NCBI GenBank assembly: GCA_046348225.1
Contig: JAXMEQ010000002.1
Location: 1-64,000, forward strand
Direction of reading: 5' to 3'
Length of the DNA stretch: 64,000 nt
Source of the DNA: JAXMEQ01 sp046348225
GTDB taxonomy: Bacteria; Pseudomonadota; Gammaproteobacteria; Burkholderiales; Burkholderiaceae_C
Positions 15,386 to 23,608 of this stretch are shown in pieces. Below the pieces are notes generated by a model that did not search any database, was not told the DNA's origin, and saw nothing but the letters and a program-made list of their open reading frames with translations. The translations under genes and the position numbers were made by a program. How positions within the stretch are numbered: the stretch's first letter is position 1; each line of letters opens with the position of its first letter.

Positions 15386-15620
15386 TGCTTACCGTCAAGG
15401 GGCGAAAGCCCGCAGGATCGCCAATCCACGCCTGCAGCGCTTCCCTGCGCCATCCCGTTGCCCGACCGCCAAGTGACACCTGAAGTGGAAACTCGCCAGC
15501 GGCGATACGCCGGTAGATGCTGGACCGGCTCAAGGCGGTGATGCGGATGACGTCGGCGAGGCGGTAGAACGCCGGCTCGGGGCTGGAAGAAAAAGCTGTA
15601 GTTTCCTGCGCATGTGGCAT
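15297..15620 (-). pseudogene. AlpA-family regulator/excisionase-like gene, 3' end replaced by the IS1111-group element
   Basis: Residues about 15-60 (FYRLADVIRITALSRSSIYR, then GEFPLQVSLGGRATGW and REALQAWI) form an AlpA-type winged helix-turn-helix, as found in excisionases and prophage or ICE regulators. The C-terminal 35 residues from about MDAPTRNG are encoded by the insertion sequence, and the frame stops inside it. The DNA-binding domain is intact, so function may be partly kept. AAGAAGG 7-8 bp upstream supports ATG 15620. A gene of this type at the edge of the nitric-oxide cargo hints that this block once belonged to an integrative element. Confidence 0.6.
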
Positions 15621-15779
15621 GGGCTGCACCTTCTTGAACATTCCTGACAGCCACGAGGTTGCTACATCCCGCCGAGATGCGAAACCCACTACGGCGAAAT
15701 CACGCGCAGTGGGTCGTACCGTCGGGGGAATGGCGCACGGCGCACGCCGGACAGCGAGTCCTTGAAGGATTGTTTCCCT

Positions 15780-17267
15780 CTACTCGGAGTGCTTGACGCC
15801 TCTTGCTGCCAACCAACTCTTCATCTCCTCGATCTCATGCTGCTGGGCGGCGATGATTTCGCGTGCCAACTTCCTGTTCGCAGGATCCTTGCCGTACTGG
15901 AGTTGAATTTGCGCCATGTCGATGGCACCCTGATGGTGCGGGATCATTCCCAGTACGAATGCCACGTCCGGATCGGGGTGCTGAATGCCCACCTGCATCG
16001 GCCCGTGCATCTTTGCCATGCTGGCTTCATAGGCGCCGCGCGCTGAGCCACCTGATGCGCTTGCAGGCGGCGCTGCATGCCCAAGCCCATGAGCGCCCGC
16101 AGGGGCGGGTGGCGCGGTCGCTTTGCCGATGGCCTGCGGCCCATGCGGGTGTTCGGCACTGTACGTGTGGGTCGCCATCTCTGCGGTGGTCGGGTTTGCT
16201 TCACCGTTCGGGCCGTACAACGCGAGATGCAGGCCCCAGTAGCCGCTCGCAAAAACCACCAGAGCAGCGCTGAGAGCGGCCGGAATGGTCCAGGCCGAGC
16301 GCCGGATGGCGAAGCGCACCTGGGGCGTCGGGTCAGCGGCAATGGCCACGATGATCGCCATGATCAAGGCGTGTCCGACCAGGTCGATGCGCCCGAACGG
16401 ATACACGGCCGCGTTGAAGATCACGAAGAGCGTGATCGCCGACAGGCGCCGCACCAGTGCCGTCCATAGCAGGCCGAAACCCATCGTGAACTCGGCCACG
16501 CCCGCCATCGGGATGAACACGTCGCGCGGCATGCCGAATGTGAGGAACGGTTTTTCTTCAACGAGGGGGTAGAACCAGTCCGGATAGGCGAACTTCTCAA
16601 GGCTCGACCACATCAGCGCGATGGCCACGCCCCAGCGCAGCACTTCAAACCGGTACTTTCGCCATTCAGGCTTGTTCGACGATTCAAGCACCAGGTAACC
16701 CGCAACCGACACCCCGAGCGCCAGGTAGTCCAGCAGGTGGAACAGGTCGTACTCGGTGAGCGCCAGCACCCACAGCAGAATGATGCCGGCGGCCGCCAGC
16801 GGCATCGTCCGGCGCGAGAAGACGAAGGCGGCGATCAGCAATTGCATCCACGACACCCATTCGTTCGGCGTCTTCAAGTCTGGCGTCAGATAGACCCCGC
16901 CGACCGCGAAGATCGCGACGAAGAAGGCCGCGATGACCACCCGAACGAAATCGTCCAGGCGCAGCCACAGTGGGTTCATCACCTTGTCCATGCCGGCGAG
17001 GATGCTTTGTCCGATGGACATCTTCTCGATGGCCCGGGTGGCCAGAAAGAACACCAGCACCAGTGCGATGCCAATCCAGAACCACTGGTTCGTGAGCGTC
17101 GCGCTCAAGGGTTGCGGTGGCGCGCCCACAATATAGGGCGCAAACCATTTCACATGGGCCTCAGCGGCCAAGGCCGTCGCAGCGCATCCCAAGGCGGCGA
17201 TTCGCAGCAACGGTCGCAGCCGCCCGGGACTCGTGCCTTCAATTCGCTTGCTTGCATTCTTCTTCAT
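15780..17267 (-). CDS. Membrane protein with C-terminal DUF305 domain
   Basis: A 495-residue fusion. The N-terminal 340 residues hold about eight to nine hydrophobic segments resembling a DoxX-like membrane domain, with W-R-K-Y-R-F-E-V-L-R-W-G and a conserved PFGRIDLVGHA stretch. A histidine-rich linker (GAHGLGHAAPP) leads to a C-terminal DUF305 domain (about 410-495) with GMIPHHQGAIDMAQIQL, a helical domain often linked to copper handling. Two histidines of HH and later H/E residues could bind metal. Copper delivery to or protection of the adjacent copper enzymes (nirK, azurin) is a reasonable inference. AAGGAAG 5 bp upstream supports ATG 17267. The single-chain combination is unusual. Confidence 0.7.
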   Translation of the reverse strand: MKKNASKRIEGTSPGRLRPLLRIAALGCAATALAAEAHVKWFAPYIVGAPPQPLSATLTNQWFWIGIALVLVFFLATRAIEKMSIGQSILAGMDKVMNPLWLRLDDFVRVVIAAFFVAIFAVGGVYLTPDLKTPNEWVSWMQLLIAAFVFSRRTMPLAAAGIILLWVLALTEYDLFHLLDYLALGVSVAGYLVLESSNKPEWRKYRFEVLRWGVAIALMWSSLEKFAYPDWFYPLVEEKPFLTFGMPRDVFIPMAGVAEFTMGFGLLWTALVRRLSAITLFVIFNAAVYPFGRIDLVGHALIMAIIVAIAADPTPQVRFAIRRSAWTIPAALSAALVVFASGYWGLHLALYGPNGEANPTTAEMATHTYSAEHPHGPQAIGKATAPPAPAGAHGLGHAAPPASASGGSARGAYEASMAKMHGPMQVGIQHPDPDVAFVLGMIPHHQGAIDMAQIQLQYGKDPANRKLAREIIAAQQHEIEEMKSWLAARGVKHSE

Positions 17268-17315
17268 ATTCACTTCCTTCCGGATCGTTTATTCGAATGG
17301 CCCGTGCGGACCCCA

Positions 17316-17642
17316 TCAGGGATGAAGCACCGTCACCAACAGCAGGGTGTCGAGGTGCGCCTGCACGCGGTGGGGCTCTGCGGCGGGCAGCATCACCAAG
17401 GTGCCTGAAGCCAGTCGGCACGTGCGCGAGGGCGTCACGACATCCGCCTCCCCCGAAAGGCACTGAATCGTGATCTCGCCAGGCACGTGGTGTTCCGGCA
17501 GTGCATGCCCTGCTGCCAGCACGACCCGCATCAGTTGCAGATGCGGGGTCTTGAGCAAGCTGCTGCTGACCGCCGTACCACGCGTCTCGTCGGTGGCGTG
17601 CAAGTCGATGACCTCCAGGGGCTGAGCGTGTTTGAGTGCCAT
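17316..17642 (-). CDS. Small cupin-domain protein
   Basis: A 108-residue single-domain cupin. LPEHHVPGEITIQCLSGEAD gives the first cupin motif with two histidines and a glutamate, and LVMLPAAEPHRVQA the second with its histidine. It probably binds a metal and may sense or bind a small ligand. It is divergent from the truncated haemoglobin gene, and the NsrR-like palindrome lies between them, so both may respond to nitric oxide. ATG 17642 precedes the fold; the frame is open to 17705 but the extra residues overlap the operator. Confidence 0.65.
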   Translation of the reverse strand: MALKHAQPLEVIDLHATDETRGTAVSSSLLKTPHLQLMRVVLAAGHALPEHHVPGEITIQCLSGEADVVTPSRTCRLASGTLVMLPAAEPHRVQAHLDTLLLVTVLHP

Positions 17643-17704
17643 GGCGCTTTGCGTTTGATATAGATCAGAGAGGGGCGCGGTGAGGTGGCCGCTTGAAGGC
17701 ATCA

Positions 17705-17729
17705 TAAGATATATTGCAAGTAAATCTTA
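17705..17729. promoter_or_regulatory. NsrR-like operator
   Basis: A 25-bp near-perfect palindrome with arms TAAGAT and ATCTTA around an AT-rich middle. It resembles the NsrR consensus, two AAGATG-type arms separated by an AT-rich centre. It lies between the divergent cupin and haemoglobin genes, and an NsrR-like repressor is encoded 1.7 kb away in the same cluster. NO-triggered derepression is the likely logic. The palindrome overlaps the ATG at 17729, which argues for translation starting further downstream. Confidence 0.6.
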
Positions 17730-17764
17730 TGAGCGATACGACTTCCCAAACCGCGCAGGACCGG

Positions 17765-18163
17765 ATGCCCGGCAGCGAACTTTGCACCGAGGCCGAGGTC
17801 GCTGCCCTCGTGCACACGTTCTATGCGCGGGTCCGCCAGGACGGGGTGCTGGGCCCGATCTTCGACGCACACATCGGCGACTGGGACCACCACCTGGCCA
17901 AATTGGTGGACTTCTGGTCAGCCATCCTCAGGCGCACCGGCCGGTTCGCGGGCGCACCCATGCCCAAGCATGCGGTGTTGCCCGGCCTTTCAGCAGAGCT
18001 GTTCCAGCGCTGGCTGAAGCTCTTCAGGGAGAACGCGGCCGCCCAGGCCAATCGGGCGATGGCCGGGCAGGCTTGCGCCATGGCCGAGCGCATCGCGCAA
18101 AGCCTGTGGATGGGCTACCAGATCAGCCGCGATCCGGACGCCGTGCCCACGGCGCTGGCTTGA
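17765..18163 (+). CDS. Group III truncated haemoglobin
   Basis: A 132-residue truncated haemoglobin of group III (TrHb3). Typical motifs are LVHTFYARVRQDGVLGPIF at the N-terminal helix, the haem-pocket segment HHLAKLVDFWSAILRRTGRF and PMPKHAVLPGL with the proximal-side residues. These proteins bind O2 or NO and occur in denitrification and NO-stress clusters. ATG 17765 has AGGA 4 bp upstream and gives the usual family length. ATG 17729 would add 12 residues but overlaps the operator. It is the first gene of a run with nnrS, nsrR and two membrane-protein genes. Confidence 0.8.
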   Translation: MPGSELCTEAEVAALVHTFYARVRQDGVLGPIFDAHIGDWDHHLAKLVDFWSAILRRTGRFAGAPMPKHAVLPGLSAELFQRWLKLFRENAAAQANRAMAGQACAMAERIAQSLWMGYQISRDPDAVPTALA

Positions 18164-18174
18164 GACTGCGTGCC

Positions 18175-19416
18175 ATGACTGAGCTGCTGCAGATCCAGGA
18201 GCCGGGGAGGGTGAAACTCCCAGCGCCGCAATGGGCGGCATTTCTGGAACTGGGCTTCCGGCCGTTGTACTTGGCCGGCTGCTTCTGGGCGGCCGTGTCG
18301 GTGGCGCTGTGGGTGTTCGCCCCCGTCATGCTGCGCGGGCAGTTGGCCGGTGTCATCTGGCATGCGCACGAGATGCTCTGGGGCTTCATCGCCACCATCG
18401 CGGTGGGCTTCCTGCTCACCGCAGGGGCGAACTGGACCGGCATCAATCCTCTCAAAGGAAAGGCGCTGGGCGTGCTCAGCGTACTGTGGGTGACGGCCCA
18501 TGCCGCCTATCTCATACCCGGTACTACCTCCTTCTGGGTGGCCGTGGCGAGCGAACTGGTGTTCTTCATGGGCGCCGCCATCGCGTTGGGCCGTGCCATC
18601 TACGGTACGCGCAGCCAGCGCAACTACGGTGTGCCGCTGCTGGTCCTCGCCTTGGGCGTTGCCGATGCCTTGTTCCTGCTCGCCGCCTGGCAGGGCGACT
18701 ACGTGCGGCTCATGCAGCACTTCAACACAGGCCTGCTGTGCATGGGAGTGATCGCGCTGCTGGTGGCCAGGCGGGTGATCCCATTCTTTGCCATGCGTGC
18801 GGTGCCGGGTTTGAGCATTCCGATGCACACGCACAGCGGCCATTGGCAACTGGCGGCGAGCGGCCTGGCCATCGGCAGCGGGCTGCTCGGCTGGTCGGAG
18901 GCGACAGCCCTTTTCCTGACCGTCGCGGGAGTCATCGCCGTGGTCCAGGTATTGGCCTGGAAACCCGGTGCCGTATGGCGCGTGCCGCTGCTGTGGATTC
19001 TCTATGTCGGTTACGCCGCGCTTGGCGCGGGGTTGCTGGTGGCGGCTGCGCACGCCGCAGGCGCCGTGCTGCGCGCTGCCTGGCCGGCGCACGTGATCGG
19101 CGTGGCGGGGTTTTCCGTGCTGATCATCGGCATGGTGACGCGCACGGCGCTGGGACACCTGGGGCGGCCGCTGCGCACGGACCGCCTGATCGTGTGCTGC
19201 TATGGGCTGGTGATCGCGGCGGCGGCGCTGCGCCTGCTGGCGCTGCTGCCCACCGGCCTTGCTCTGGCCGCACTGCACGCCTCCGCCAGCGCCTGGGTGC
19301 TGGCCTTCGCACTGTACCTGTGGCGGTTCTTTCCGATGTTGATTCGCCCGCGCATCGATGCGGCGCCGGTGCTCAGACCCGACAAGATCGCGGTTCGCTC
19401 GAACCCACCCCAATGA
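18175..19416 (+). CDS. nnrS: NnrS family protein (NO-response haem- and copper-binding membrane protein)
   Basis: A 413-residue integral membrane protein with about twelve hydrophobic segments, matching NnrS in length and motifs. These include FRPLYLAGCFWAAVSVALW, WHAHEMLWGF with its histidines, FLLTAGANWTG and the later RRVIPFFAMRAV. NnrS contains haem and copper and protects against nitrosative stress, apparently by limiting formation of iron-nitrosyl complexes. It follows the haemoglobin gene by 11 bp. ATG 18175 is the first start after that stop codon. Confidence 0.9.
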   Translation: MTELLQIQEPGRVKLPAPQWAAFLELGFRPLYLAGCFWAAVSVALWVFAPVMLRGQLAGVIWHAHEMLWGFIATIAVGFLLTAGANWTGINPLKGKALGVLSVLWVTAHAAYLIPGTTSFWVAVASELVFFMGAAIALGRAIYGTRSQRNYGVPLLVLALGVADALFLLAAWQGDYVRLMQHFNTGLLCMGVIALLVARRVIPFFAMRAVPGLSIPMHTHSGHWQLAASGLAIGSGLLGWSEATALFLTVAGVIAVVQVLAWKPGAVWRVPLLWILYVGYAALGAGLLVAAAHAAGAVLRAAWPAHVIGVAGFSVLIIGMVTRTALGHLGRPLRTDRLIVCCYGLVIAAAALRLLALLPTGLALAALHASASAWVLAFALYLWRFFPMLIRPRIDAAPVLRPDKIAVRSNPPQ

Positions 19417-19429
19417 ACAAGGCATCGCC

Positions 19430-19897
19430 ATGCGCCTGACCACGATGACCGACTACGCGCTGCGCCTGCTGATGTACGTGGCGCAGCAGCCTGATCGCCT
19501 GTGCACCATCTCCGAGGTGGCGCAAGCCTACGCCATATCGGAAGCACACCTGATGAAGGTGACGCACCAGCTCGGTCTGCAGGGCTGGATCGAGACCGTG
19601 CGTGGCAAGGGTGGTGGCATGCGCCTGGCCCATGCGCCGCGCGATATCAACCTGGGCGCCGTGGTGCGCGGCATCGAGCCCGACTTCGCCCTGGTCGAGT
19701 GCTTCTCCACTGACAATCAGTGCGTGCTGACCGGCCAGTGCCGGCTCGCTGGCGTGCTCGGAGGTGCGCTGCAGGAGTTCATGGCGCACCTGGATGGGTT
19801 CTCGCTGGCCGACTTGCTGCCCGGCACCGACCTGCTGATCAACCTGCTGCCCAAAGCGGGCCAGCGGATGAAGCCACAGCGCCGGCAGGTGGCATGA
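19430..19897 (+). CDS. nsrR: NsrR-like Rrf2-family repressor
   Basis: A 155-residue Rrf2-family regulator. The N-terminal winged helix (MRLTTMTDYALRLLMYVAQQ, then YAISEAHLMKVTHQL) and the wing GKGGGMRLA are typical. Three cysteines in ECFSTDNQCVLTGQCRL are placed as the iron-sulfur ligands of NsrR. Loss of the cluster on NO binding would relieve repression. The probable target is the palindrome at 17705-17729. The gene lies inside the NO-response operon, which fits autoregulation. Length matches NsrR (about 140-160 residues). Confidence 0.85.
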   Translation: MRLTTMTDYALRLLMYVAQQPDRLCTISEVAQAYAISEAHLMKVTHQLGLQGWIETVRGKGGGMRLAHAPRDINLGAVVRGIEPDFALVECFSTDNQCVLTGQCRLAGVLGGALQEFMAHLDGFSLADLLPGTDLLINLLPKAGQRMKPQRRQVA

Positions 19898-19907
19898 GGA
19901 ATTGCCC

Positions 19908-20348
19908 ATGAGCTACGGCGTTCTGCTGGTGCTACACCTGCTCGCTGCCATCGCCTTTGTGGGCACGGTGTTCTTCGAGGTGGTGATGTTGGAGGGTGTG
20001 CGCAAGCACTTGCCCCAGGAGACGATGCGCGCGGTCGAGCGCGCCATCGGCGACCGCGCCACCGCCGTGATGCCCTGGGTGCTGCTGACACTGTATGCGG
20101 CTGGCCTCGGCCTGGCCTGGCAACACCGCGCAGCGCTGACGCAGCCGCTGGCCAGCAGCTTCGGGCTGCTGCTCACGCTCAAGATCGCGTTGGCCCTGAG
20201 CGTGTTTGGGCATTTCGCCACGGCCATGGTCTGGCGCCGCCGGGGCGTGCTGGGAGATCAGCGTTCACGCCGGCTGCACCTGAGTGTCTTCTGCCATGTG
20301 CTGGCCATCGTGCTGCTGGCCAAGGCCATGTTCTACCTGCAGTGGTGA
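19908..20348 (+). CDS. Small four-helix membrane protein (CopD-like)
   Basis: A 146-residue protein with four hydrophobic segments. Histidines in the first (VLLVLHLLAAIAFVGTVFFE) and last (LHLSVFCHVLAIVLL) and a charged loop with MRAVERAIGDR resemble small CopD-like or cytochrome-b-type haem proteins found near nitric-oxide genes. The family name is uncertain. GAGGA 7 bp upstream supports ATG 19908. It sits 10 bp after nsrR and 14 bp before the SirB-like gene, so it belongs to the same transcript. Confidence 0.6.
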   Translation: MSYGVLLVLHLLAAIAFVGTVFFEVVMLEGVRKHLPQETMRAVERAIGDRATAVMPWVLLTLYAAGLGLAWQHRAALTQPLASSFGLLLTLKIALALSVFGHFATAMVWRRRGVLGDQRSRRLHLSVFCHVLAIVLLAKAMFYLQW

Positions 20349-20362
20349 GGAGGAATAGGGGG

Positions 20363-20770
20363 ATGGCACTGGCCGATCACTATCTCCTGATCAAGGCCGC
20401 GCACGTCGGGCTCGCGATGCTCAGCGGAGGCCTCTTTGCCGGCCGGGGCGTGGGCGTGCTGTTGGGCGCTGAGATGCCCATGTTGACTCCCGTCCGTCGG
20501 CTGAGCCAGGTGATCGATACCGCCTTGCTCGCGGCCGCTTTGCTGCTGCTGGCGACCTTGCAGCTCAACCCCTTCGCCACACCGTGGCTGCTGACCAAGC
20601 TCATGCTGCTGGTGGCCTACATCGTGTTGGGCACGATGGCGCTGCGGCGAGCGCGGACCCTGAGGGGCAAGGCACTGGCGTTTGCCGCAGCCCTCACGTG
20701 CTTCCTGATGATGTTCGCCATCGCCAGGACCCACGACCCGCTGGGATTCCTGCGGCTCGTGGGCCTGTGA
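20363..20770 (+). CDS. SirB-family inner-membrane protein
   Basis: A 135-residue protein with four predicted membrane segments and the SirB pattern: YLLIKAAHVGLAMLSGGLF at the N-terminus, TPVRRLSQVIDTALLAAAL in the second, and a C-terminal ARTHDPLGFL. SirB proteins are poorly characterised. It has a strong ribosome binding site (GGAGGA). The gene ends 9 bp before the convergent azurin gene and closes the plus-strand NO-response operon. Confidence 0.75.
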   Translation: MALADHYLLIKAAHVGLAMLSGGLFAGRGVGVLLGAEMPMLTPVRRLSQVIDTALLAAALLLLATLQLNPFATPWLLTKLMLLVAYIVLGTMALRRARTLRGKALAFAAALTCFLMMFAIARTHDPLGFLRLVGL

Positions 20771-20779
20771 TGAACGTGA

Positions 20780-21244
20780 TTACTTCGACAGCGTGAGCGT
20801 GCCCTTCATGATGGACGCGTGGCCCGGGAAAGAGCAGAACCAGGCATAGCTATCTCCAGCCTTGAGCTTGGAGACGTCGAAGCTGACCGAGTCGGTTTCA
20901 CCGCCGCCGATGACCTTGGTGTGCGCGATGACCCGTGCATCCCCGGGCTTCACATAGGCCTTGTCCAGCCCGGCGGGAATGCCGTCGGCCGCCACGCCCT
21001 GTGCATCGGACGCCTTGCTCAATACCCAGTTGTGGCCCATGGCGACCTTGGGAAGCTTGCCCACGTGCTTGAGCTTGACGTTGAACTGCTTGCAACTCGC
21101 TGGCACCGCGATGCTGCTCTTGTTGAACTGCATGGCGTCGTTGCTTTCGATTTCCACATCGCACGTGGCGGCCAGCACGGGGCCGGCCGCCAGTGTGGTC
21201 AGCATTGCGGCCATTAATGCTCCTACGGTGTATCTCATCTTCAT
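20780..21244 (-). CDS. azu: Azurin
   Basis: A periplasmic type 1 copper protein, 154 residues including a signal peptide (MKMRYTVGALMAAMLTTLAA...LAA, cleaved before TCDVEIES). The disulfide cysteines are in TCDVEI and ASCKQFNV. Copper ligands are His in MGHNWVLS, then Cys, His and Met in WFCSFPGHASIMKG. Azurin carries electrons in the periplasm and is a known donor to copper nitrite reductases. It is the last gene of the nirK-ytfE-norB strand, 67 bp after norB. Confidence 0.95.
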   Translation of the reverse strand: MKMRYTVGALMAAMLTTLAAGPVLAATCDVEIESNDAMQFNKSSIAVPASCKQFNVKLKHVGKLPKVAMGHNWVLSKASDAQGVAADGIPAGLDKAYVKPGDARVIAHTKVIGGGETDSVSFDVSKLKAGDSYAWFCSFPGHASIMKGTLTLSK

Positions 21245-21311
21245 TGTTCTCTTTCAGTTGAATTGAACTCTTTTGCCGGGCTGCGGCACAGATCGACCGC
21301 AGCCCGGACCC

Positions 21312-23594
21312 TCAAACCCGTGCCTGACCCAGGCGCTGTCCAGGCTGTTGCTGCGGGGCGTCCTTGGCCCACAGACCCAACACCACCTGCAGCGCCCTCG
21401 CGATGGCGCCGCCGATGAATACCACGTCGCCGAAGGTGCGCACCCAGCGCAGGTTCTGCAGCAGTGGCTGCTGCATGAATTCCTCGCTGCGTGCGTACCA
21501 CAGGCCTTCGCTGACGCTGGCGTGAAACTGGATGATCCCGATCGGCAGCAGGCTGGTGAAAATCATCAGCACCAGGCCGACATTCAGACCCCAGAAGGCG
21601 GTCTTCATCAGCGGTGCGCTGAACTGGTAGTCCGGACGCAGGTAGCGCAGCACCAGCAGCGTGAAGCCCAGCGCCAGGAAGCCGTACACCCCGAAGAGCG
21701 CGGCGTGCGCGTGCACTGGCGTGGTGTTCAGGCCCTGGATGTAGTACAGCGAGATCGGCGGGTTGATCATGAAGCCGAAGACACCGGCGCCCAGCATGTT
21801 CCAGAACGCCACGGCGACGAAGCACATCAGCGGCCACTTGAGGTTTTCCATCCAGGGCGCGCGTGCCTTCAGGCGCCAGTTCTCCCAGGCCTCATGGCCC
21901 AGCACGATCAGCGGCACCACCTCCAGCGCACTGAAGCTGGCGCCGACGGCCATCACCGGGGTGGTGGTGCCAGCGAAATACATGTGGTGGAAGGTGCCGG
22001 GAATGCCGCCCAGCATGAAGAGCGAGGCCGAGGCCAGGCTGGCTGCCGTCGCCATACGCGCAGACACCAGGCCGAGCGTGGCAAAGATGAAGGCCAGCGC
22101 CGTGGTGGCGAACACCTCGAAGAAGCCTTCCACCCAGAGGTGCACCACCCACCAGCGCCAGTATTCCATCACCGAGAGGTGGGTGCGCTCCCCGTAGAAG
22201 AGGCCCGCGCCATAGAACAGGCCGATGGCACCCACCGAGGCCGTGAGCAACGCCAGCAGGTTCTTGTCGCCCCCGGGCTTCAGGAGCGCCGGCACCACGC
22301 CGCGCAGCATCAGCACCAGCCACAGCAGGATGCCCACGTACTTGCCGATCTGCCACAGGCGCCCCAGGTCGACGTACTCATAGCCCTGATGGCCGAGCCA
22401 GAAGTTCCACTCGGGCGGCATCACCTGCGCGATCGCCAGGTAGTTGCCGGTGAAGGAGCCCACGACCACGGCGACCAGCGCCCAGAACAGCACATCCACG
22501 CCGAGCTTCTGGAACTTCGGATCCTTGCCGCCGTTGATCAGCGGTGCCAGGAACAGGCCCGCGGCCAGGAAGCCGGTGGCGATCCAGAACAGCGCGGCCT
22601 GGATGTGCCAGGTGCGGGTCAGCGAATAAGGGAACCACCGCGAGACGTCGATGCCATAGAACTGCTGTCCCTCGACCGTGTAGTGCGCGGTGAAACCGCC
22701 GATGAAGACCTGGAAGACGAAGAGCGCCACCACCAGGAAGAGGTATTTGCCCAAGCCTCGTTGCGATGGCGTGAGCGCAAAGGTGGTCAAAGGGTCGCGC
22801 GCAGCGGGTGCCGGCAGTGGTTCTTCGTGGTTACGCAGGAACGCCCACGCCCAGACGAGAAAGCCCACGCCGGCCAGCAGCACCACGATGCTGGCGATGG
22901 ACCAGACGATGTTCTCGCTGCTCGGCTGGTTGCCGATCAGGGGCTCGTGCGGCCAGTTGTTGGTGTAGGTGACCTTTTGCCCCGGTCGCTCGGTGGCTGC
23001 AGCCCAGGCGGTCCAGAAGAAGAACTGCGTCATCTGCTGGCGCCGCTCGGCACTGGGCAGCGTGTTCTCCTTCATGGCGAAGTGCTCCCGGCTTTTCTGA
23101 AGCGCGGGCGCGTCGGAGAACAACTGGTCGTAATAGGCAGCGGTTTGTGCGATGGCCTGGACACGGTGCGCCGAGAGTTTCAGCACCTGCGCGTCATCGA
23201 CGCGGTTGGAGCGGTATTCAGCCTTGAGCTGCTCGCGCAATGCGGCCTGCGCGGGGCCATCGAGCGCCGCATAGGCCTTGCCGTGTACCTGCTGCGCGGC
23301 CAGGTCGAGCCAGGCGGTCAGCTCGCGATGCAGCCAGTCGGCCGTCCAGTCGGGCGCCTGGTAGGCGCCGTGGCCCCAGATCGAACCGAGCTGCATGCCG
23401 CCCACCGACTGCCAGGCCGTCTGGCCGTCGAGGATGCCCTCGCGGTCGAACAGCACCTTGCCATCCGGGGTGGTGACCTGCGCCGGGATCGGTGGCGCCT
23501 GCCGATAGACCTCGCTGCCGTAGTAGCCCAGCAGCGAGAAGGTGACGATCAGCACGCCGATCAGCGTGAACCAGAGTTTCTTGTACGAGCCCAT
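21312..23594 (-). CDS. norB: Quinol-dependent nitric oxide reductase (qNOR, NorB/NorZ type)
   Basis: A 760-residue single-subunit qNOR reducing NO to N2O at the inner membrane with quinol as donor. An N-terminal extension (residues about 30-220, with the conserved LFDREGILDGQTAWQS) replaces the NorC subunit of cytochrome-type enzymes. The catalytic core has the expected haem and FeB ligands: HIQAALFW; VHLWVEGFFEVF (His and the FeB-site glutamates); GTFHHMYF (two histidines); and PVHAHAALFGVYGF. The length is normal for qNOR. AAGGAG upstream supports ATG 23594. It follows ytfE by 14 bp. Confidence 0.95.
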   Translation of the reverse strand: MGSYKKLWFTLIGVLIVTFSLLGYYGSEVYRQAPPIPAQVTTPDGKVLFDREGILDGQTAWQSVGGMQLGSIWGHGAYQAPDWTADWLHRELTAWLDLAAQQVHGKAYAALDGPAQAALREQLKAEYRSNRVDDAQVLKLSAHRVQAIAQTAAYYDQLFSDAPALQKSREHFAMKENTLPSAERRQQMTQFFFWTAWAAATERPGQKVTYTNNWPHEPLIGNQPSSENIVWSIASIVVLLAGVGFLVWAWAFLRNHEEPLPAPAARDPLTTFALTPSQRGLGKYLFLVVALFVFQVFIGGFTAHYTVEGQQFYGIDVSRWFPYSLTRTWHIQAALFWIATGFLAAGLFLAPLINGGKDPKFQKLGVDVLFWALVAVVVGSFTGNYLAIAQVMPPEWNFWLGHQGYEYVDLGRLWQIGKYVGILLWLVLMLRGVVPALLKPGGDKNLLALLTASVGAIGLFYGAGLFYGERTHLSVMEYWRWWVVHLWVEGFFEVFATTALAFIFATLGLVSARMATAASLASASLFMLGGIPGTFHHMYFAGTTTPVMAVGASFSALEVVPLIVLGHEAWENWRLKARAPWMENLKWPLMCFVAVAFWNMLGAGVFGFMINPPISLYYIQGLNTTPVHAHAALFGVYGFLALGFTLLVLRYLRPDYQFSAPLMKTAFWGLNVGLVLMIFTSLLPIGIIQFHASVSEGLWYARSEEFMQQPLLQNLRWVRTFGDVVFIGGAIARALQVVLGLWAKDAPQQQPGQRLGQARV

Positions 23595-23608
23595 GGGTTT
23601 CTCCTTGG

